64,000 nucleotides of DNA from Arthrobacter_H sp030452125 (lineage in GTDB: Bacteria; Actinomycetota; Actinomycetes; Actinomycetales; Micrococcaceae). The notes under the pieces were generated by a model that was not told the origin of the DNA, ran no database searches, and worked only from the letters and a program-made list of their open reading frames with translations. The DNA is taken from the NCBI GenBank assembly GCA_052379645.1, contig JBQSYU010000006.1; one strand, given 5' to 3'. A program made the position numbers and the translations under genes. Shown here in pieces: positions 7,588 through 16,386 of the stretch; the first letter of the stretch is position 1; the number at the start of each line of letters is the position of its first letter.

Positions 7588-8601
7588 CTACGGCCGGGGT
7601 GTCAGTTCGAAGACCTCGGCGAGCAGGGCGTGGGACTTCATTTGCGCCTGGTGATCGGTCATCATGTTCATCGCCATGAGTTCGTCGATCTGCCCGGCCT
7701 CGGCCAACTGCATCAGCTGGTCCCTCACCTGTTGCGGGTTCCCGACGATGAAGCGTCCTTCCGATCCGGCCCGGGCCTGTTCCTCGCCGGCGGTGTAGCG
7801 GTGGTTCGCGGCCTCTTCCACCGTCGGCGGGGCGTGGTGGATCTGTCCGGTCCCCCACCGGGCCCACTGCAGTTCGGCCGGTCCGGCCAGATACCGGGCC
7901 TCCTCCGCGGTCTCGGCACAGACGACGATGGTCGACAGCATCGAATACGGCGCCTCACGATACGCCGAGGGCTGGAAGGCCTCCCGGTAGGCGCGCAGTA
8001 CGGGGATCGCCATTGCCGGGTTGATCTGTCCGGCGAAGGCGAAGCCCATGCCCAGTTGCGAGGCGATCCGCATGCCCCCGTCGCTGGAACCGAGCATGAA
8101 CAGCTCGGGGCGCAGGGAGGCCTCCGGGGACGGGGTGATGTCCCGGTACGGGTGGTCCTCGGGGAAGTCCCGGTCGAAGAACGCGAGCACCTCGAGCAGC
8201 AGGTTCATCAGCCCCTGGCCGGTCAACGGCTCCTGGTTGTTCCGCAGGGCGGCATTGGTGATCGCGCTGGTCCCCGAGGCCCGCCCCATCCCCAGGTCGA
8301 TGCGGCCGGGATGCAACGCCTCGAGGATCGAGAAGTTCTCCACCACGCGCAGCGGACTGTGGTTGGGCAGCATCACCCCTCCGGAGCCGACCCGGATGTT
8401 CTTCGTCAGCGCGGCGGCATGGGCGATGAGCAGATCGGGGGAGGTGCTCATCTGGTGTTTGCTGCTGTGGTGCTCGGTGAACCACAGCCGGGTGAATCCG
8501 AGCCGGTCGGCCTGCTGGGCGGCCTCGGTCGCATGCTGTAGGGCCTGTTCGGCCGATTCGCCGTTGTACAGGCCAACGCCTTCAAGGATGGAGAGTTTCA
8601 T
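7588..8601 (-). CDS. Luciferase-like (LLM class) flavin-dependent oxidoreductase
   Basis: A 337-residue protein of the bacterial luciferase-like superfamily. It starts MKLSILEGVGLYNGES and shows the RLWFTEHHS motif near residue 40. NIRVGSGGVMLPNHSPLRVVE and RIDLGMGRASGTS follow, typical of the LLM family sometimes called alkanal monooxygenase-like. Such enzymes use reduced FMN or F420 as cofactor. The ATG at 8601 follows GGAAGGA, so the longer frame from 8724 is rejected. It converges with the Crp/Fnr gene. Its substrate cannot be told. Confidence 0.88.
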   Translation of the reverse strand: MKLSILEGVGLYNGESAEQALQHATEAAQQADRLGFTRLWFTEHHSSKHQMSTSPDLLIAHAAALTKNIRVGSGGVMLPNHSPLRVVENFSILEALHPGRIDLGMGRASGTSAITNAALRNNQEPLTGQGLMNLLLEVLAFFDRDFPEDHPYRDITPSPEASLRPELFMLGSSDGGMRIASQLGMGFAFAGQINPAMAIPVLRAYREAFQPSAYREAPYSMLSTIVVCAETAEEARYLAGPAELQWARWGTGQIHHAPPTVEEAANHRYTAGEEQARAGSEGRFIVGNPQQVRDQLMQLAEAGQIDELMAMNMMTDHQAQMKSHALLAEVFELTPRP

Positions 8602-8674
8602 GGGTGGTCCTTCCAGCCGGGAACCTGCCGTCCCCGGATCTTCGTCAAACATGGTGCCTGGGTTCTTCCCCGGC

Positions 8675-10705
8675 CTAGGGGGCGGCCGGCGGGGTGGTGT
8701 CTGCGGGGTCCTCCAGCGTCTCATCGTCCATGGGGGCGTCGAATTCAGCGTTGGTCAGCCGCCAGTAGGCGCCGCGGGCGGCCAGCAGTTCGTGGTGGTT
8801 GCCCTGTTCGACGATGGCCCCGTCCTTTATGACCAGGATCAGGTCCGCATCACGGATGGTGGAGAGCCGGTGGGCGATCACGAATGCCGTGCGGTCCTCC
8901 CGTAGCTTGAGCATGGCCCGCTGGATGAGCAGTTCGGTGCGGGTATCGACCGAGGAGGTCGCCTCGTCGAGGATGAGCAACCGCGGGTCGGCCAGGAACG
9001 CCCGGGCGATGGTCACCAGCTGGCGTTCGCCCACGCTGAGGTTGGTGGCCTCGTCGTCGAGTACCGTCTCGTATCCGTCCGGCAGCGCGTGGACGAAGCG
9101 GTCCACATAGGCTGCCGAGGCCGCCTGGGCCATTTCCACCTCGGTGGCTCCGGGACGGCCATAGAGGATGTTCTCGCGGATGGTCCCGGCGAACAGCCAG
9201 GTATCCTGCAGCACCATCCCGGTCCTGGCCCGTAGGTCCTGCCGGGTCATCGACCGGGTCTCCACGGCGTCGGATCCGTCCTCGGCGCAGCCCAGGCTGA
9301 TCGCCCCGGAGTCGATGTCGTAGAACCGCATGATGAGGTTGACCAGGGTGGTCTTGCCCGCACCGGTGGGTCCGACGATCGCCACCGTGCTGCCTGGGCT
9401 GGCGGTGAGGTTCAGCCCCTCGATGAGCGGGGTGTCGGCGTCATAGCGGAAGGACACGTCCGTGAACTCCAGGTGGCTGGCGTGCTCGGGCACCGTCTCG
9501 GCGGGATCGGCTTCTCGGCTCTGCTCCTCCGCGTCGAGCAGCTCGAACACCCGCTCGGCGCTGGCCACCCCCGATTGGAGCAGGTTCGCCATCGAGCCGA
9601 GTTGGCTCAGCGGTTGGGTGAACTGCCGGGCATATTGGGTGAAGGCCTGCACGTCACCGATGGACAGCTGGCCGGAGGCGACCCGCAGGCCGCCGACGAC
9701 GGCGATTCCGACATAGACGAGGTTCCCGATGAAGGTCATGCTGGGCATGATGATCCCGGAGACGAACTGGGCGCCGAAGCTGGCTCGGTAGACCTTGGCG
9801 TTCTCTTCCCGGAAGGCCTGCTCGACCTCCTGCTGGTGGCCGAAGACCTTGACGATCGCGTGCCCGGAGTAGGTTTCCTCGACCCGGGCGTTCAGGATCC
9901 CGGTCTGTTTCCATTGTTCGGCGAACATCCGCTGCGACCTTCTGGCCACCAGCACGGTGATCAGGATGGTCAGCGGGATCGTCACCAGGGCGATGAAGGC
10001 CAGGGTCGGCGAAATCAGGAACATCATCAGCAGCACGCCGATCACCGTCAGCAGGGAGGTGATGACCTGCGAAAGGGTCTGCTGCAGCGATTGGCCGATA
10101 TTATCGACGTCGTTCGTGACCCGAGAGAGTAGTTCACCGCGCTGGACGCGATCGAAGTAGCGCAGCGGCAGCCGGTGGAGCTTGTCTTCGACTTGGACCC
10201 GCAGCCGGTGGGCCGCCCGCTGGACGACGACGTTGAGGATGCGGGCTTGTACCAGCCGGAAGGCGCTGCCGAAAAGGTAAACCGCCAGGACCACCGCCAG
10301 GATCATGCCCAGCTGGGTGAAGTCGATCCCTGCTCCGGGGACGAAGTCCATCGACCGGAGCATGTCGGCCTGCGTGGTCTGTCCGTTGGCCACGAGTTGG
10401 TTCACGACGTCGGCCTTGCTGGTGCCTGCGGGGAAGCGCAGGGAAATGAACCCGGCGAAGACGACATTGGTGCCCTCGCCCAACAGTTTGGGGCCGATGA
10501 CTGTCAGCCCGACGCTGATGACCCCGAGGATGATGACCCACACGATCCTGGACATGTCCTGCCGCAGGGTGCCCAGCAGTCGTTTCGCCGAGGGAAAGAA
10601 GTTCAGCGCCTTCGCTGTGGGGGCCCCGCCGCCGGCCGGTACCCGCCCCATGGGTCCGCGCCGGGGTGCCGGTGCCGGCTGGGCCGCCGCCTGGTGCCCG
10701 CTCAT
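8675..10705 (-). CDS. ABC exporter half-transporter with intact ATPase site
   Basis: A 676-residue fused membrane-plus-ATPase protein. After a Pro/Ala-rich tail it has six transmembrane helices (about 35-370) and then a nucleotide-binding domain. That domain has Walker A GPTGAGKTT near 445, a variant signature SVGERQ, and Walker B LLILDEATSSVD near 577 with the catalytic Glu. Its start overlaps the stop of the upstream half-transporter by 4 bases (ATGA). The two form a heterodimeric exporter of the LmrCD/TM287-288 kind, carrying drugs or lipids outward. Confidence 0.9.
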   Translation of the reverse strand: MSGHQAAAQPAPAPRRGPMGRVPAGGGAPTAKALNFFPSAKRLLGTLRQDMSRIVWVIILGVISVGLTVIGPKLLGEGTNVVFAGFISLRFPAGTSKADVVNQLVANGQTTQADMLRSMDFVPGAGIDFTQLGMILAVVLAVYLFGSAFRLVQARILNVVVQRAAHRLRVQVEDKLHRLPLRYFDRVQRGELLSRVTNDVDNIGQSLQQTLSQVITSLLTVIGVLLMMFLISPTLAFIALVTIPLTILITVLVARRSQRMFAEQWKQTGILNARVEETYSGHAIVKVFGHQQEVEQAFREENAKVYRASFGAQFVSGIIMPSMTFIGNLVYVGIAVVGGLRVASGQLSIGDVQAFTQYARQFTQPLSQLGSMANLLQSGVASAERVFELLDAEEQSREADPAETVPEHASHLEFTDVSFRYDADTPLIEGLNLTASPGSTVAIVGPTGAGKTTLVNLIMRFYDIDSGAISLGCAEDGSDAVETRSMTRQDLRARTGMVLQDTWLFAGTIRENILYGRPGATEVEMAQAASAAYVDRFVHALPDGYETVLDDEATNLSVGERQLVTIARAFLADPRLLILDEATSSVDTRTELLIQRAMLKLREDRTAFVIAHRLSTIRDADLILVIKDGAIVEQGNHHELLAARGAYWRLTNAEFDAPMDDETLEDPADTTPPAAP

Positions 10706-12441
10706 GATGCCGCCTCCACGCTCTGCTGGGATTCGACGATCTCGCGGTAGGTTTCGCAGCTGTCCAGCAGCTGCTCGTGCGGCCCTGTCCCGACGACCTC
10801 GCCGTGGTCGAGCACGATGATCTGGTCGGCGTCGCGGATGGTACTGACCCGTTGGGCGACCACGATGCGGGTCGCCTCAGGCAGGTCGGCGTCCAGCGCC
10901 CGGCGCAGTGCGGCGTCGGTGGCCACATCCAGGGCTGAGAAGGAGTCGTCGAAGATGTAGATCTCGGGGCGTTTAACCAGGGCCCGGGCGATCGCCAGAC
11001 GCTGGCGTTGCCCGCCGGAGACGTTCGTGCCTCCCTGCGCGATCTCCGTGTCCAAGCCCAGCGGTTTGGCTTCGACGAAGTCGCGGGCCTGGGCGATCCC
11101 CAGGGCCTGCCAGAGCTCCTCGTCGGTGGCCTGCCGGTTGCCGTAGCGCAGGTTCGAGGCGATGGTCCCAGAAAATAGGAAGGCCCGTTGCGGGATCAGC
11201 CCGATCCGTTCCCACAGCTCATCCGGGTCGAGGTTGCGCACATCGGCGTCGTCCACGGACACGGTGCCGCCGGTGACGTCGAAGAGCCGGGGCACCAGGC
11301 CGATGAGGGTGGATTTGCCGGCACCGGTGGAGCCGATGATCGCCGTCGTCGTTCCCGGGGCCACGGTGAAGGAGATGTCCTTCAGCACCGGTTGGTCGGC
11401 GCCCGGGTAGGTGAACTCCACCTTTTCGAAGGCGACCGCCCCGGTGCGCCGACCGGGGCTGACCGGTTCGGCGGGGGCGAGCACCGAGGTGTCGGTGTCC
11501 AGTACGTCCCCGATGCGCTGGGCGGAGACGGCGGCGCGCGGGATCATCACGAACATGAGCGCGGCCATCATCACGCCCATGAGGATCTGCATCATGTATT
11601 GGAGGAAGGCGAACAGCGTGCCGATCTGGGCGTTGCCGTCCTGGACCTCGGAGGCACCGAACCAGATGACTGCGACGCTGGAGACGTTCATGACCAGCAT
11701 GATCGCCGGCATCATCAGGGCCATCAGGTTACCGGCGCGGATGCCGACCTCGGCCACGCCTTCGCTGGCGGTCCCGAAGCGGGCGCGCTCCTCCTTCTCG
11801 CGGACGAAGGCGCGGATGACTCGGATGCCGGTGAGTTGTTCGCGCATGATCTGGTTCAGCCGGTCGATGCGCTTCTGCATCAGTTGGAAGGCCGGAACCA
11901 TGCGCACGACGACCAGGCCCACGATCGCCAGCAGCACCGGGATGCTCACCACCATCAGCCAGGACAATCCGACGTCCTGCCGCACGGCCATGATCACCCC
12001 GCCGATGGCGAGCATGGGGGCGGAGACCATCAGCGTGGAGGTCATCTGCACCATCCGCTGGACCTGCTGCACGTCATTGGTGTTGCGGGTGATCAACGAC
12101 GGGGCCCCGAACTTTCCGACCTCGCGTTGGGAGAAGCCCACGACCCGATGGAAGAGTCCGTCGCGCAGATCCCGGCCCATCCCCATCGCGAGTTTGGAGC
12201 CGAAATACACGGCGACGATGGCGCAGGCGACCTGGACCAGGGTGACCGCGAGCATCAGGGCGCCGGTGGACCAGATGTAGCCGATGTCGCCGGTGACCAC
12301 GCCCTGGTCGATGATGTCGGCGTTCATGGTCGGCAGCAGCAGCGAGGCGAAGGATTGTGCCAGTTGGAACACCAGCACCCCGAGCAGCAGCGGCCAGGCG
12401 GGTTTGATGTAGCGAACCATGAGTTTCCAGAGCATGGTCAA
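10702..12441 (-). CDS. ABC exporter half-transporter with degenerate ATPase site
   Basis: A 579-residue partner of the downstream half-transporter. It has six membrane helices, Walker A GSTGAGKST near 370, and a canonical VSGGQRQR signature. Its Walker B region reads YIFDDSFSALD, with Asp where the catalytic Glu belongs. This one-sided degeneration is the hallmark of heterodimeric exporters, in which only one of the two ATP sites hydrolyses well. It overlaps the TetR gene by 4 bases, so all three are one operon read from about 13.07 kb. Confidence 0.9.
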   Translation of the reverse strand: MTMLWKLMVRYIKPAWPLLLGVLVFQLAQSFASLLLPTMNADIIDQGVVTGDIGYIWSTGALMLAVTLVQVACAIVAVYFGSKLAMGMGRDLRDGLFHRVVGFSQREVGKFGAPSLITRNTNDVQQVQRMVQMTSTLMVSAPMLAIGGVIMAVRQDVGLSWLMVVSIPVLLAIVGLVVVRMVPAFQLMQKRIDRLNQIMREQLTGIRVIRAFVREKEERARFGTASEGVAEVGIRAGNLMALMMPAIMLVMNVSSVAVIWFGASEVQDGNAQIGTLFAFLQYMMQILMGVMMAALMFVMIPRAAVSAQRIGDVLDTDTSVLAPAEPVSPGRRTGAVAFEKVEFTYPGADQPVLKDISFTVAPGTTTAIIGSTGAGKSTLIGLVPRLFDVTGGTVSVDDADVRNLDPDELWERIGLIPQRAFLFSGTIASNLRYGNRQATDEELWQALGIAQARDFVEAKPLGLDTEIAQGGTNVSGGQRQRLAIARALVKRPEIYIFDDSFSALDVATDAALRRALDADLPEATRIVVAQRVSTIRDADQIIVLDHGEVVGTGPHEQLLDSCETYREIVESQQSVEAAS

Positions 12442-13064
12442 TCCTTTCTGCCATGGCCGGCCGCGACGTCGTCGTCCGCGGCCTGTCCGATGAGTCCGTG
12501 CAGTGCGAAGTCCACCAGTTCATCGTCGCTGAGCGGGACTCCCCCACCCATGCGCGGTGCCGAGGCGGCGATGACGAGCAGGCGGATCAGGGCGCCGAGC
12601 TTCTGCGCAGGGATGTTCAGGCGCGCGGCGTCGGTGGCGAAGGCCGCGGCGGCGGTCTGTTCGAAATGACCTTCGCGGCGGTGCTTCATGTATTCGTGGG
12701 CTTCCCCGGGATCCAGCAGGGAGATCATCGTGAAGACGCCTTGGGCTCTGGCCCGGGCGGTGCGGATCAGCACCCGCAGCTTCTGGGCCACGTCCAAGTC
12801 CGGATCCTCCAGTTCCGGGCCCAGCCCCTGGTGGGTCTGGTCGAAGAAGGCATCGACGACCCCTCGGACCAGTGCCGCCTTGTCGCCGAAGACCCGGAAG
12901 ATGGTCCCCTCGGCGATGCCGAGGTGGTCGGCCAGCTGGCGGGAGGTCACCGAGGCTCCGTGTTCGAGGTAGAGAGGGATCGCCGAGGTGGCGATCATCG
13001 TCCGCCGTTCCTCCGCCGACATGGGCCGGGCACGGGCCGGCTTGGGCCCCTTGCTTTCATCCAC
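12438..13064 (-). CDS. TetR-family repressor of the ABC exporter operon
   Basis: A 208-residue TetR-type regulator. The helix-turn-helix spans about residues 38-60 (SVTSRQLADHLGIAEGTIFRVF) and a ligand-binding helical domain follows. The first gene of the operon, it lies 14 bases from a perfect palindrome that is probably its own operator. The start is taken as GTG 13064, immediately after GGAGGG, which is close spacing. A start at the ATG 13022 is possible. It probably releases the promoter when an exporter substrate binds. Confidence 0.85.
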   Translation of the reverse strand: MDESKGPKPARARPMSAEERRTMIATSAIPLYLEHGASVTSRQLADHLGIAEGTIFRVFGDKAALVRGVVDAFFDQTHQGLGPELEDPDLDVAQKLRVLIRTARARAQGVFTMISLLDPGEAHEYMKHRREGHFEQTAAAAFATDAARLNIPAQKLGALIRLLVIAASAPRMGGGVPLSDDELVDFALHGLIGQAADDDVAAGHGRKD

Positions 13065-13078
13065 CCCTCCAGTGTAAT

Positions 13079-13094
13079 GAGTGAGCGCTCACTC
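13079..13094. promoter_or_regulatory. Perfect palindromic TetR operator
   Basis: GAGTGAGCGCTCACTC is a perfect 16-bp palindrome just upstream of the TetR start and about 75 bases from the divergent monooxygenase gene. It could control both directions. The AGTGAGC half-site style is common for actinobacterial TetR repressors. Confidence 0.75.
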
Positions 13095-13168
13095 CGCAAT
13101 GTCCCGGGTAGCCCCCGCACCCGGCTTCCCGAAGGAATAGGAAGCACCGTTCACGGGTTGACGCCCCC

Positions 13169-14191
13169 GTGAAGAACATCGGATTCCTGTCCTTCGGTCA
13201 TTGGACCGACCACCCCCAGTCCGCCACGCGCAGCGCCGCCGATGCCCTGCTACAGGGCATCGATCTCGCGGTCGCCGCGGAGGAGCTCGGTGCCGACGGC
13301 GCCTACTTCCGGGTCCACCACTATGCCCAGCAATACGCGTCCCCGTTCCCGCTGCTCGCCGCCATCGGCGCACGGACCAGCAGGATCGAGATCGGCACCG
13401 GGGTGATCGACATGCGCTATGAGAACCCCCTCTACATGGCCGAGGATGCCGGGGCCGCCGACCTGATCTCCCAAGGACGCCTGCAACTGGGCATCAGCAG
13501 GGGGTCCCCCGAACAGGTCATCGACGGTTGGCGACATTTCGGCTTCTCCCCCGCCGAGGGCGAATCCGATGCCGAGATGGGCCGCCGGCATACCGAGCGC
13601 CTGCTTGAGGTGCTCACCGGGGAGGGCTTCGCGGAACCAAGCCCGCACCCGATGTTCCCCAATCCTGGCGGGTTGCTCCGGGTGGAACCGCATTCTCCCG
13701 GCCTGCGTGAGCGCATCTGGTGGGGATCCGGCTCGAATGCCACTGCCGTCTGGGCCGGGACGCTGGGCATGAACCTGCAAAGCTCCACGCTCAAGGACGA
13801 TGAATCGGGCAAGCCGTTCCACGTCCAACAGGCGGAGCAGATCGAACTGTACCGGCAGGCCTGGAGGGAGGCCGGGCACCAGCGGGAGCCCCGCGTATCG
13901 GTCAGCCGCAGCATCTTCGCGCTGACGGATGAACGGGATTGGCAGTACTTCGGCCGCGACCGCTACAGCTCGGACCAGGTGGGCAACATCGATGAGAAGA
14001 CCCGGGCCATCTTCGGTCGCTCCTATGCCGGGTCCCCCGAGGAACTCATCGAGCAGCTGGGCCGGGACGAGGCGGTCGCCGCGGCGGACACCGTGCTAAT
14101 GACGGTCCCCAACCAGTTGGGCGTCGACTACAACGCGCATGTCATCGAGTCGATCCTGGAGCATGTGGCCCCGCCCCTGGGCTGGCGGTAG
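13169..14191 (+). CDS. Luciferase-like (LLM class) FMN-dependent monooxygenase
   Basis: A 340-residue LLM protein. It begins KNIGFLSFGHWTD, then GADGAYFRVHHYAQQ near residue 45, RIEIGTGVIDMRYENPLYMAED near 75 and GRLQLGISRGSPEQV near 105, a recognisable subfamily pattern. It is divergent from the TetR-exporter operon and shares that operator region, so it may be co-regulated and modify a compound the exporter handles. GTG start; no clear SD. Substrate unknown. Confidence 0.86.
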   Translation: MKNIGFLSFGHWTDHPQSATRSAADALLQGIDLAVAAEELGADGAYFRVHHYAQQYASPFPLLAAIGARTSRIEIGTGVIDMRYENPLYMAEDAGAADLISQGRLQLGISRGSPEQVIDGWRHFGFSPAEGESDAEMGRRHTERLLEVLTGEGFAEPSPHPMFPNPGGLLRVEPHSPGLRERIWWGSGSNATAVWAGTLGMNLQSSTLKDDESGKPFHVQQAEQIELYRQAWREAGHQREPRVSVSRSIFALTDERDWQYFGRDRYSSDQVGNIDEKTRAIFGRSYAGSPEELIEQLGRDEAVAAADTVLMTVPNQLGVDYNAHVIESILEHVAPPLGWR

Positions 14192-14195
14192 AGGC

Positions 14196-14234
14196 AGCAC
14201 CGCCCGGGCCGGCCTCGGCCCGGGCCAGGGTGCT
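14196..14234. terminator. Bidirectional stem-loop between convergent genes
   Basis: Inner arms 14202-14211 and 14216-14225 pair perfectly around a 4-base loop. Outer AGCACC and GGTGCT extend the stem with a small internal bulge. It overlaps the convergent ends of the monooxygenase and the LTA-synthase-like gene. Confidence 0.65.
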
Positions 14235-15789
14235 ACTGCTGCGGGATGTCCGCTCCGGCCCAGGCCTTGGCGAAGAACCGTGCGGACCGTGATTTCAGCA
14301 GGTCGGCGTAGTCGTCCGGCTCCACCTGCGCCGAATCCTCCGGCACATCGCTGGTGAACGCCGAGACGCCCAGCCCGGCTTCGTGGTTCTTCACCTTCAG
14401 GCCGGCGGCCTCCAGGAGCGTGGGGTACAAGTTCAGCTGGTCCACGCGGGGGCGCATCTCACTCTTCTTGTCCTCGCCCGGAATCCAGAACCGGTTGAAG
14501 ATGGTGCGGTTGGGGTGGTCGTCGAGTTCCTCGTGGAAGGCATCTCCACCGCCCATGTGCTTGAGGTGGTCGCCCATGATCACCACGGCGGTGTCATCGA
14601 GGTACCCCTTGTCCTCCATGTAGTCCACGAATCCTGCCACTTGGGTCATGGAGCAGAAGAACATCGAGGTGACTTCGCTTTCCGTGTCCTGATCGCAGTA
14701 GTCGTAGATATGAGCCGGCTCGTGGGTGTCGAGAGTCAGCATGGAGAGGTTGAACGGCTGGCCGGACTTCTTCGACTCGGCATGGAGTTCGTCGATCTCG
14801 TCCTCGGCGTGGCTCATGAGGCTCTTGTCGCTCAGGCCCCAGTCGCTGCGGAAGTGGCTGGCCGGTTCACCGGCGGCCCGCCAGTCGGTCAGGCCCTTGA
14901 CGTCGGAGTAGCCGTGGCCTTCCAGGAAGGTGTCCTTGGCGGAGAACTTGCCGTTGGCGCCACCGAGGAAGACGTTCTTATATCCGTGGTCGTCCAGGAT
15001 GTCACCCAGGCAGGTGATTCCCCCCAGATAGGACTCCACGTCGCTGCCGAGCTTGTTGAGGGCACCGCTGCCGACCGCGGAGTCCATGCCCTTCAGCGGG
15101 ATGCCGCACTGCGTCGAGGTGATGCCGGACATGGTCCAGCCTCCGCCCTCGTACTGCTGGAAGTCCTCCACGCTCTGCCAGCCATCCTTGGCCTGGGTGA
15201 CGTCCTGAAGGGGCTCGAAGGCATTCTTCTCGAAGAGCTGGTCGTCGGCCAGGGTGGCTTCCCCGGATTCGAGGTAGATCACCACCAGGTTGCGCTGGTC
15301 CTTATCACTGGTGATGGTCGGTTCGACGTAGTAGTCGTCGATGTCGTACTGGGAGTTGCCGGACTTGATGTAGTCCGCCATGCCGACGGTCGAAGAGAAG
15401 GCGGTGGTCCCGCCCACGACCAGTCCGGCCACGGCGACGGTGGAGACGGTCCGGACGAACCACGGCGAGCGCCGCGGACGTCGCTCGGAGGGGTTGCGGA
15501 AACGTTTGCGCAACCAAGAGTAATGCCATACCGCGATCCCGACCGTAATGAGTAGAGGCAGGACAACGACCAACAGGATGCCGATCCACACCAACGATCC
15601 GCCTCCACCATCGGTTTCCACGGAGACGAGATTCAGGAGCATCTGCCCCACGGAGATCTTGCCGAAGAAGATGCGGATGCCAATAGCGGCGAAGAGTAAT
15701 GAGAGTCCGGCAAAGATCAGCGCATAGATCAGGATCCGCCCGGTAATGACACCGACCCGTCGGGTCGCATGGAGAATCGGAGAAGACAT
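14233..15789 (-). CDS. LTA-synthase/MdoB-like membrane phosphoglycerol transferase
   Basis: About 518 residues from the ATG at 15789, which follows GAGGTG. Three hydrophobic segments precede a large extracytoplasmic sulfatase-fold domain. Motifs include VVIYLESGE, the nucleophile region ITSTQCGIPL, LDTHEP and VVIMGDH, matching alkaline-phosphatase-superfamily phosphoglycerol transferases. These move glycerol-phosphate from phosphatidylglycerol to glycolipid or glycan. Three membrane segments instead of the usual five is a difference from LtaS. The longer frame from 15843 lacks an SD. The polymer that it makes or modifies is unknown. Confidence 0.82.
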   Translation of the reverse strand: MSSPILHATRRVGVITGRILIYALIFAGLSLLFAAIGIRIFFGKISVGQMLLNLVSVETDGGGGSLVWIGILLVVVLPLLITVGIAVWHYSWLRKRFRNPSERRPRRSPWFVRTVSTVAVAGLVVGGTTAFSSTVGMADYIKSGNSQYDIDDYYVEPTITSDKDQRNLVVIYLESGEATLADDQLFEKNAFEPLQDVTQAKDGWQSVEDFQQYEGGGWTMSGITSTQCGIPLKGMDSAVGSGALNKLGSDVESYLGGITCLGDILDDHGYKNVFLGGANGKFSAKDTFLEGHGYSDVKGLTDWRAAGEPASHFRSDWGLSDKSLMSHAEDEIDELHAESKKSGQPFNLSMLTLDTHEPAHIYDYCDQDTESEVTSMFFCSMTQVAGFVDYMEDKGYLDDTAVVIMGDHLKHMGGGDAFHEELDDHPNRTIFNRFWIPGEDKKSEMRPRVDQLNLYPTLLEAAGLKVKNHEAGLGVSAFTSDVPEDSAQVEPDDYADLLKSRSARFFAKAWAGADIPQQ

Positions 15790-15868
15790 AGCTGCACACC
15801 TCGCATTCCAGATGCCCGCGCGTTCGCCGATCACCCTAGACATCCAACCCGTTTTCGGGCAAAAAGTA

Positions 15869-15885
15869 GCCTAGTGATGCTAGGC
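15869..15885. promoter_or_regulatory. Inverted repeat upstream of the LTA-synthase-like gene
   Basis: GCCTAG-N5-CTAGGC, a perfect 6-bp inverted repeat lying 80 bases upstream of the chosen start. It could be an operator for the LTA-synthase-like gene. No cognate regulator is seen nearby. Confidence 0.35.
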
Positions 15886-15992
15886 CATCCGTTCAATGGT
15901 ACTTCACCTGCCGTCCACCCGTCATTGACCACACCACGGACGGCGGTGCCTGGCACCGCCGGAAGCTCTCCGAGCGACGAGGCGGGGTGCCC

Positions 15993-16220
15993 TCAGCCGC
16001 TTGGCTTCCGTGCCGTGGTGACCCGCTCGAGGATGAATCCGACGACGGCGATCACCGCGCCGATCAGGGCGACCGGGATCGAGACCAGCATGCCGATTCC
16101 TGCCCCGATGTTGGCGCCGGTGTCCGGCGGCGTGAAGACGGAAGCCGCCACGAAGATCACCACCGTCAATCCCACACCCACGGCCAGGACGATGAGTCCG
16201 GCCTTCGTTACGCTGCTCAT
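15993..16220 (-). CDS. Small two-helix membrane protein
   Basis: 75 residues from ATG 16220. Two hydrophobic segments are clear: AGLIVLAVGVGLTVVIFVA and GAGIGMLVSIPVALIGAVI. They are followed by a short basic tail. The family is not recognised. Small glycine-rich proteins of this kind are common in actinobacteria. A start at 16283 would add a less hydrophobic extension running into the divergent promoter region. It is co-oriented with the LTA-synthase-like gene. Confidence 0.55.
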   Translation of the reverse strand: MSSVTKAGLIVLAVGVGLTVVIFVAASVFTPPDTGANIGAGIGMLVSIPVALIGAVIAVVGFILERVTTARKPSG

Positions 16221-16270
16221 GCGCGAAGCATGGCACAACCTCCCGACGAACAATAGTGGACCAACACTTG

Positions 16271-16348
16271 TTGCCCACGTCATACTCCCCGTATAGTGTC
16301 CAACAGATTACGTGTTCAACTATCGAATATGAAGTTCAAATATAGAAC
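16271..16348 (+). promoter_or_regulatory. Promoter with twin IclR-like operator boxes for the hydroxylase gene
   Basis: A possible -10 TATAGT lies at 16292-16297, with TTGCCC at 16271-16276. Just downstream of the expected start are two 15-bp boxes, GTTCAACTATCGAAT (16314-16328) and GTTCAAATATAGAAC (16334-16348). The second is a near-perfect GTTC-N7-GAAC palindrome. Box centres are exactly 20 bp apart, two helical turns. This resembles sites of IclR-family regulators of aromatic catabolism. No IclR gene is in this window. Confidence 0.6.
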
Positions 16349-16386
16349 ACGCTACCCTGATCAGCACAACGAAGTGAGGACATCCC

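Noticed and set aside
11188..12669. Open frame of 493 codons on the plus strand
   Set aside because: Antisense to the exporter gene; His/Asp/Gly-rich translation typical of an antisense shadow.
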